From Lachnospiraceae bacterium (GTDB lineage Bacteria > Bacillota_A > Clostridia > Lachnospirales > Lachnospiraceae), in the NCBI GenBank assembly GCA_017634255.1, contig JAGBNT010000086.1, forward strand, positions 1 through 19,822: a stretch of 19,822 nucleotides of DNA. The letters are read 5' to 3'. Position numbers and translations under genes: made by a program. Below the pieces are notes generated by a model. That model was not told the origin of the DNA, searched no databases, and saw nothing but the letters and a program-made list of their open reading frames with translations. Shown one piece after another: positions 15,471-19,822 of the stretch. The stretch's first letter is position 1; each line of letters starts with the position of its first letter.

Positions 15471-16676
15471 ATGAAAAAAAGCAAGATATTCTGGAGCGGC
15501 ATTGTTGTAGGGCTTTTGATAGCTGCGGGGATGCTGCTGCTGGTATTCATGGGAAGCTCTCTTTTTACGCTCATAACCGGAAAAAGCATTTCCTCCGAAA
15601 GCCTCCTGGACAAGGAGGTGCAGACTAAGCTGGAAATGCTCAATTCCATGATGGATAAAAATTTTATAGAATACAGCGATTCTCTTGAATCAACCTCCAG
15701 GACGGAGGGGATATACAAGGGACTTGTAAGCTCTCTGGGGGACCCCTATTCGGAATATTTTACGGAGGAGGAGTTCAACAAGGAGATCGAGGACGATTCC
15801 GGAGTATTTGGAGGCATCGGGGTCCAGATAGCCGAGGATTATGAAAACGGAACCTTTTATGCAGCCGCCTTCGTGGGTAAAAATTCTCCCGCGCAGAAAG
15901 CAGGAATGATGGAAAACGATGTCTTTCATCAGGTTGATGGTCTTCCCGTGGAGGGGATGTCGTTAGAGGAGCTCGTCGGACATTGCAGGGGCGAGATAGA
16001 TACGACAGTCGAGCTTATCATGCTTCGGGGCGAAGATCAGGAAGAAGTAAAGATAACTATAAAGCGTGCGAAGATAGAGAGTACGAGCGTCACCGGAAAC
16101 ATGGAGGAGGGGACGACAGGCTATATCAGGATAGTAGAATTTGCCCAGAATACTCCCGACCAGTTTAAGGAGACCGTTGGGGATCTGGAAAAAGAGGGAA
16201 TGGACAGGCTTATTTTGGATCTAAGGAGCAATCCCGGAGGAGATGTTACTGCCGTACTTGAGGTGGCGGATGCTATCATGGACGGGGGGCGTATAGTCTT
16301 TACAAAAAATAAGTCCGGCAAGGAGAAGGACTACGATGCCACCGCCGGCGGAATGGATCTGCCTATGGTGGTTTTGGTAAACGGCTTCTCTGCGTCCGCA
16401 TCCGAGATACTTACCGGAGCCCTTAAGGACCATGGGCTCGCCGTTATAATGGGGACCCAGACCTTTGGAAAGGGAATAGTCCAGGGAATATATCCCCTAA
16501 ACGACGGCTCTGCGATAAAGCTTACTGACAGGAAATACTTTACTCCCAGCGGGAACAATATCCAGGGCGTGGGTATCGCTCCCGATATTGTGGTGGAATT
16601 TGATTCCGTAAGCTTTGATAAGGACGGCACGGATAATCAGCTTGAAGAGGCGAAAAAATATATTAAGAACATGTAA
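15471..16676 (+). CDS. C-terminal processing protease, S41 family with PDZ domain
   Basis: 401 aa from ATG 15471, with AAGGAAG (15461-15467) upstream; a TTG nine codons earlier has no comparable site. Residues 1-30 hold a membrane anchor (IVVGLLIAAGMLLLVFMG). A PDZ domain lies at about 85-175 (GGIGVQIAED, NSPAQKAGMMENDVFHQVDG) and the S41 core at about 185-375. The catalytic Ser309 in NGFSASASE, Lys334 and Gln338 in FGKGIVQ are present with the CtpA/CtpB spacing of 25 and 4. The enzyme is anchored and cleaves extracytoplasmic proteins from their C-termini. Its place directly after the M23 gene (23-bp gap) suggests it processes or degrades envelope hydrolases or their regulators; the substrate is inferred only. 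Confidence 0.93.
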   Translation: MKKSKIFWSGIVVGLLIAAGMLLLVFMGSSLFTLITGKSISSESLLDKEVQTKLEMLNSMMDKNFIEYSDSLESTSRTEGIYKGLVSSLGDPYSEYFTEEEFNKEIEDDSGVFGGIGVQIAEDYENGTFYAAAFVGKNSPAQKAGMMENDVFHQVDGLPVEGMSLEELVGHCRGEIDTTVELIMLRGEDQEEVKITIKRAKIESTSVTGNMEEGTTGYIRIVEFAQNTPDQFKETVGDLEKEGMDRLILDLRSNPGGDVTAVLEVADAIMDGGRIVFTKNKSGKEKDYDATAGGMDLPMVVLVNGFSASASEILTGALKDHGLAVIMGTQTFGKGIVQGIYPLNDGSAIKLTDRKYFTPSGNNIQGVGIAPDIVVEFDSVSFDKDGTDNQLEEAKKYIKNM

Positions 16677-16714
16677 GGAGCTGCTGCATAATAAACGTGT
16701 TTATGAACAGCTCC
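16677..16714 (+). other. Intercistronic hairpin between the S41 and YfhO genes
   Basis: GGAGCTG (16677-16683) directly after the S41 stop pairs perfectly with CAGCTCC (16708-16714). The 24-nt loop holds a further weak inverted repeat, ATAAAC-GT-GTTTAT. No T-run follows, so it is not a normal terminator; it may affect mRNA stability or yfhO translation. Confidence 0.5.
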
Positions 16715-16731
16715 CAACCGGATTTTCCCAT

Positions 16732-19305
16732 ATGAAAGAAAAGAACCTGGTAAATAGAAAACTCTTATATCCTGCGGCCTTTTTGCTTCCGGTGGTCATG
16801 CTCGGTATCGTCTTCCTCCTTCGCGGCATATATCCCTTCGGAGACAGCACCGTTATGACCGGGGATGCGCAGTACCAGTTTGTGGATTATCTTTCATATC
16901 TTAAATCCATCGTATTCGGCAATAACGATTTTAATTATTCCTTCAGTAAAAATCTGGGCGGAAACATGAGGGGTTTTTCGGCTTACTACTACATGAGCCT
17001 GCTCAATTACCTGACCCTCCCCTTTCCCTCAGAGCTAATACCCGCCGCCCAGGGGCTTGTGCTCGCGGTGACGGTGGGGCTGTGCTCCCTTGATTTTTGC
17101 ATAATGATAAGCAGTCTTCACGGGGCGCGGTATTCAAACCTTATCTTTTCCATCGCCTATGCCTTTATGGGCTTTATAGCCGTTTATTTCCAGCTTTCCA
17201 TGTATTTTACCAATCTGGCGGTATTTCCGCTGATAATACTGGGCTTGATCAGGCTTACCGAGGACAGGAGCCATTTTCTGCTCTATATCGTTACGCTGTT
17301 TATAGCGGTTCTTTGCAATTACTATTCCGGCTTTATGATATGTATTTTTTGCCTGCTGTTTTTTATTTACAGGATCATGCTGAAAGCCGGGAGCCTGCTG
17401 GAACTGAAAACCTACGCCGGAACCGCTTTGGTGTTTGCGCTAAGCTCCTGCCTGGCTGCGGCGCTGTCCGCCTTTAACCTTGTTCCGGCGCTTCTTTCCC
17501 TGGAGGGGGAAAAGAATGTCATTTCTCTCGGACTATATAGAACCTTCCCTCTAAGCCGGTTTTTCTCCGGACTTTACACAGCCTCCTTTAAGGGCAATCT
17601 AAGTACCGGCATGCCGAATATATATTGCGGGGGGCTGATGGTATTCCTGCTCTTTAGGTATTTTATCAACAGCAGGATATCGAAAAAGGAGAGGATATTA
17701 TCAGGTTTATTTATAGCCTTTCTTATTATAAATATGTATTTTAATCCCCTCAACGTTTTATGGCACGGATTTAACCAGCCCATAGGCTTTCCGTTCAGGT
17801 ACGCCTACATGCTCTCCTTCCTGTTCATATATCTTTCGTACAGGGGCTTCATAGAGCCTAATGAGCGTAAAACCCGGGCTGAGGTCGTCTTTTTCCTCAT
17901 CTTTATCCTTTACTCCGCCTTCCTCCTGCTGGCAGGGAGCGAGACGGTGGGCTCAAAGGAAGTACTTATAACAGCTTCGATCCTGGGGATGGTTCTCCTG
18001 ATCGATCAAAATAAGAGGCTTCCCGTGCAGTGGGTTATAACGGCGCTCCTTGTCCTAACCGCCGCAGAGCTTTCCTATAACTTTTACTCTGCGATGGGGC
18101 AGGTGGAGCTCGCCTCTTTGTCTGAATATAGGGAATATATCCGCGATATGAATGCCACGATAGAAGAGATAAAGGAGGACAGGGACTTTTACCGCATGGA
18201 GAAGGATGTCAGGAGAACGCATAATGATGCAATGCAGTTTGATTATGCGGGTCTGTCCCATTTCAGCTCCAGTGAAAAGAAGGACAAGATGATCTTTCTG
18301 GCAAAGCTCGGACTCAGAAATAACGGGAACTGGGCATTTTACCCGGAGCCCTCCACAATGCTCTTAGACAGCCTTTTGGGGCTAAAGCACTTTGTTTCTC
18401 AGTTCCATACGACTCCGAATAATTATACAAAGATCATAGAGGATAAATTATACAAGGGCTACACCAATGAGGCCGCCCTGCCGCTGATGTTTGCCGGAAG
18501 CAGCAGGGTGACGGAAATGGATTACAGAGATTTTGGCAGCGATCCCTTTGAATTTCAGGAGGCAATAGCGGATGCCCTTGCCGGAAAGGAGACCGGTATA
18601 TTCAGAAAGGCCCAGGTGCTTTCAGTTAAAGCGGTAAATCTCAAGGAAAGTGCCGAAGAAGGCTTCACTCACTATGAAAGGCAGAACCCGCAGGAGGACG
18701 CCTATCTTTGCTATTCCGTGTTTGTTGAGGAGGTCATGGATGAGCCGGAGCATCCCGAGTGCCTGTTTGCCTATTTCGATGCCCCGTCGGTTCAGGATGT
18801 GACGCTTTACAGGTACGATACGGATATGGGTCCGTATTTCGGCATATACAGGTGGAATATCGTAAATTTTGAGACCCACACTGAGGGCGATACATATGAG
18901 GTAAAGCTTCGCCCCAATGGTATGGGCATGGATATAGCCAACGCATATTTTTATTATGAGGACAGAAACGCAGTCAGGGCTTTCAGCGCGGACATAACCG
19001 CAGCCCCGTCCAGGCTGGAAAAGATGACCAGCTCGCATTTAAAGGGGGAAATATCCATAGACAGCGAGGATAAATATGCAGTGCTGTCCATCCCCTATGA
19101 TAAAGGCTGGAATGTCCTCGTAGACGGAAAGAGGGCTGAGACGGTCCCGGCAGCGGGGATGCTGCTGTCCTTTGCACCCGGCACAGGGGAGCATGAAATA
19201 GATATGCGCTATATCCCTAAGGGAATGTATGCAGGAAATATACTGTCAATAGTCGCATTTTTGATTTTATGCTTTTTGGCGGTAAAAAGAAAATTTAGAA
19301 AATAG
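16732..19305 (+). CDS. YfhO-family GT-C membrane glycosyltransferase
   Basis: 857 aa from ATG 16732; the frame is open for 39 codons upstream but overlaps the S41 gene and the hairpin, and the MKEKNLVNRK start gives the usual cytoplasmic head before helix 1. No clear Shine-Dalgarno precedes it. About twelve to fourteen hydrophobic segments span residues 12-470, then a large extracytoplasmic region (about 475-825) and a final helix near 833-851 with a basic KRKFRK tail. The first outer loop has GDSTVMTGDAQYQFVDYLSY with Asp45, a conserved YfhO pattern and probable catalytic residue. In Bacillus and Listeria YfhO-type proteins glycosylate teichoic acids with lipid-linked sugars. Here it is the last gene of the envelope cluster; the exact acceptor is not known. 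Confidence 0.85.
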   Translation: MKEKNLVNRKLLYPAAFLLPVVMLGIVFLLRGIYPFGDSTVMTGDAQYQFVDYLSYLKSIVFGNNDFNYSFSKNLGGNMRGFSAYYYMSLLNYLTLPFPSELIPAAQGLVLAVTVGLCSLDFCIMISSLHGARYSNLIFSIAYAFMGFIAVYFQLSMYFTNLAVFPLIILGLIRLTEDRSHFLLYIVTLFIAVLCNYYSGFMICIFCLLFFIYRIMLKAGSLLELKTYAGTALVFALSSCLAAALSAFNLVPALLSLEGEKNVISLGLYRTFPLSRFFSGLYTASFKGNLSTGMPNIYCGGLMVFLLFRYFINSRISKKERILSGLFIAFLIINMYFNPLNVLWHGFNQPIGFPFRYAYMLSFLFIYLSYRGFIEPNERKTRAEVVFFLIFILYSAFLLLAGSETVGSKEVLITASILGMVLLIDQNKRLPVQWVITALLVLTAAELSYNFYSAMGQVELASLSEYREYIRDMNATIEEIKEDRDFYRMEKDVRRTHNDAMQFDYAGLSHFSSSEKKDKMIFLAKLGLRNNGNWAFYPEPSTMLLDSLLGLKHFVSQFHTTPNNYTKIIEDKLYKGYTNEAALPLMFAGSSRVTEMDYRDFGSDPFEFQEAIADALAGKETGIFRKAQVLSVKAVNLKESAEEGFTHYERQNPQEDAYLCYSVFVEEVMDEPEHPECLFAYFDAPSVQDVTLYRYDTDMGPYFGIYRWNIVNFETHTEGDTYEVKLRPNGMGMDIANAYFYYEDRNAVRAFSADITAAPSRLEKMTSSHLKGEISIDSEDKYAVLSIPYDKGWNVLVDGKRAETVPAAGMLLSFAPGTGEHEIDMRYIPKGMYAGNILSIVAFLILCFLAVKRKFRK

Positions 19306-19399
19306 GTGCCGTAAACACAGCATCTTGTGGGTGAAGATGATGACAGACCACAACTTGTTCCGGGCATGAAAAAAACATAAATTTTTCTTGAAAAAGTTG

Positions 19400-19431
19400 T
19401 TGACAAGGGGCAATAGCGATGTTAATATAAT
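19400..19431 (+). promoter_or_regulatory. Promoter with AT-rich upstream region before the structured RNA
   Basis: TTGACA at 19400-19405 with downstream TAATAT (19423-19428, 17-bp spacer) or TATAAT (19426-19431, 20-bp spacer). An A/T-rich stretch (19368-19399) could act as an UP element, as in rRNA promoters. The strand between 19306 and 19399 also has a 6-bp hairpin CATCTT/AAGATG (19321-19339), not followed by T residues, and no gene. Confidence 0.65.
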
Positions 19432-19822
19432 CAACGCGCCGCAAAAAGAGATTTCTTGAGGCGCGGCAAAGTAAGCTTTCAAGCGCTCTTGTGAAGAGCG
19501 AAGCGATGAACAGCGAGAAAGCTTGTTAGCAAGATGCGAAGCATCTTGCGGCGAACCATGACAAACAGACAGCAATGCAGCCCTGAAGGTTCCTTATGGG
19601 GGAGATAGAGAGCATCGAAGGATGAAGGACATTGACCCCGAGAGAACAATTCAGAGAAAGACCAAGAGTTATCAAAAAGATAACAACGCGAAGTATAACG
19701 GATAGAATGAAGCGCAGCTTTGTTCTGTTGCCGGAGAGAAACGAAAGGCTCTAAAAGAAGCCTTAAAGATTTAGTTTCATTAAGAAACTTAAATGAATTT
19801 CAAGGATACATGTTTTATACAA
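19432..19822 (+). ncRNA. Hairpin-rich noncoding leader or structured RNA, running off the window
   Basis: About 390 nt with no convincing reading frame but many exact stems: 19435-19440/19460-19465; 19473-19480/19517-19524 enclosing a 7-bp hairpin 19484-19490/19494-19500; a 9-bp hairpin 19529-19537/19541-19549 with GAA loop; 19553-19557/19588-19592; 19668-19673/19679-19684; 19710-19713/19717-19720 extended by 19704-19707/19723-19726; 19745-19750/19759-19764; 19774-19778/19784-19788. It follows a promoter. The strongest guess is the leader of an rRNA operon whose 16S gene begins just past the window edge; other structured RNAs are not excluded. I do not recognise a named family. Confidence 0.5.

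Noticed and set aside
19267..19575. 102-aa minus-strand frame over the yfhO end and the RNA region
   Set aside because: It crosses the promoter and several exact hairpins; no start signal or family resemblance.

Overview
The window looks like chromosomal DNA of a Gram-positive Clostridia member, most likely Lachnospiraceae. The reasons are consensus SigA-type promoters, strong Shine-Dalgarno sites, a CvfB/YitL-type S1 protein, a YtrA-type GntR/ABC operon, and an ftsE-ftsX-M23-S41 block with no outer-membrane genes. The family-level assignment is inference from gene content. There is no phage, insertion sequence, CRISPR or tRNA.

Layout. (1) 16-2973: three tightly packed plus-strand genes for a double zinc-ribbon membrane protein, a secreted/anchored TPM-domain protein with a Gly-rich tail, and a small membrane protein with an HELSH metallopeptidase-like motif. 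(2) 2981-6672: a consensus promoter with a palindrome next to it, then a self-contained operon (YtrA-type GntR repressor, ABC ATPase, ABC permease) closed by a strong terminator. (3) 6672-7593: a perfect 17-bp inverted repeat and a CvfB-like S1 RNA-binding protein. (4) 7594-9041: an array of TTTCACA/TGTGAAA sites before a strong promoter for a 78-aa protein of unknown function, then a promoter overlapping a terminator hairpin, then a secreted papain-like (C39-like) cysteine peptidase. (5) 9131-10540, minus strand: a GT-C (PMT/GT39-like) membrane glycosyltransferase, divergent from the next block. (6) 10564-19305: a plus-strand cell-envelope cluster. It holds a degenerate WecG/TagA-like protein behind a long repeat-bearing leader, a CdaR/PucR-type regulator, FtsE, FtsX, a coiled-coil M23 endopeptidase, a C-terminal processing (S41/PDZ) protease and a YfhO-family GT-C protein. 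(7) 19306-19822: a promoter followed by about 390 nt of hairpin-rich noncoding sequence running off the window, plausibly the leader of an rRNA operon or another structured RNA.

How the genes work together. FtsEX is an ATP-driven transmembrane switch that activates a coiled-coil peptidoglycan hydrolase, here the adjacent M23 protein. The S41 protease beside it may process envelope proteins. YfhO and the GT39-like protein would transfer sugars onto envelope polymers using polyprenyl-phosphate sugars. The CdaR-type regulator directly upstream of ftsE suggests the division/hydrolase module answers to a metabolic signal; this is inference.

The most notable unexplained items are the structured RNA region at the right edge, a two-copy palindromic repeat (6672-6720 and 10602-10680), the operator array at 7629-7705, and the WecG/TagA-like protein lacking its family's key residues.
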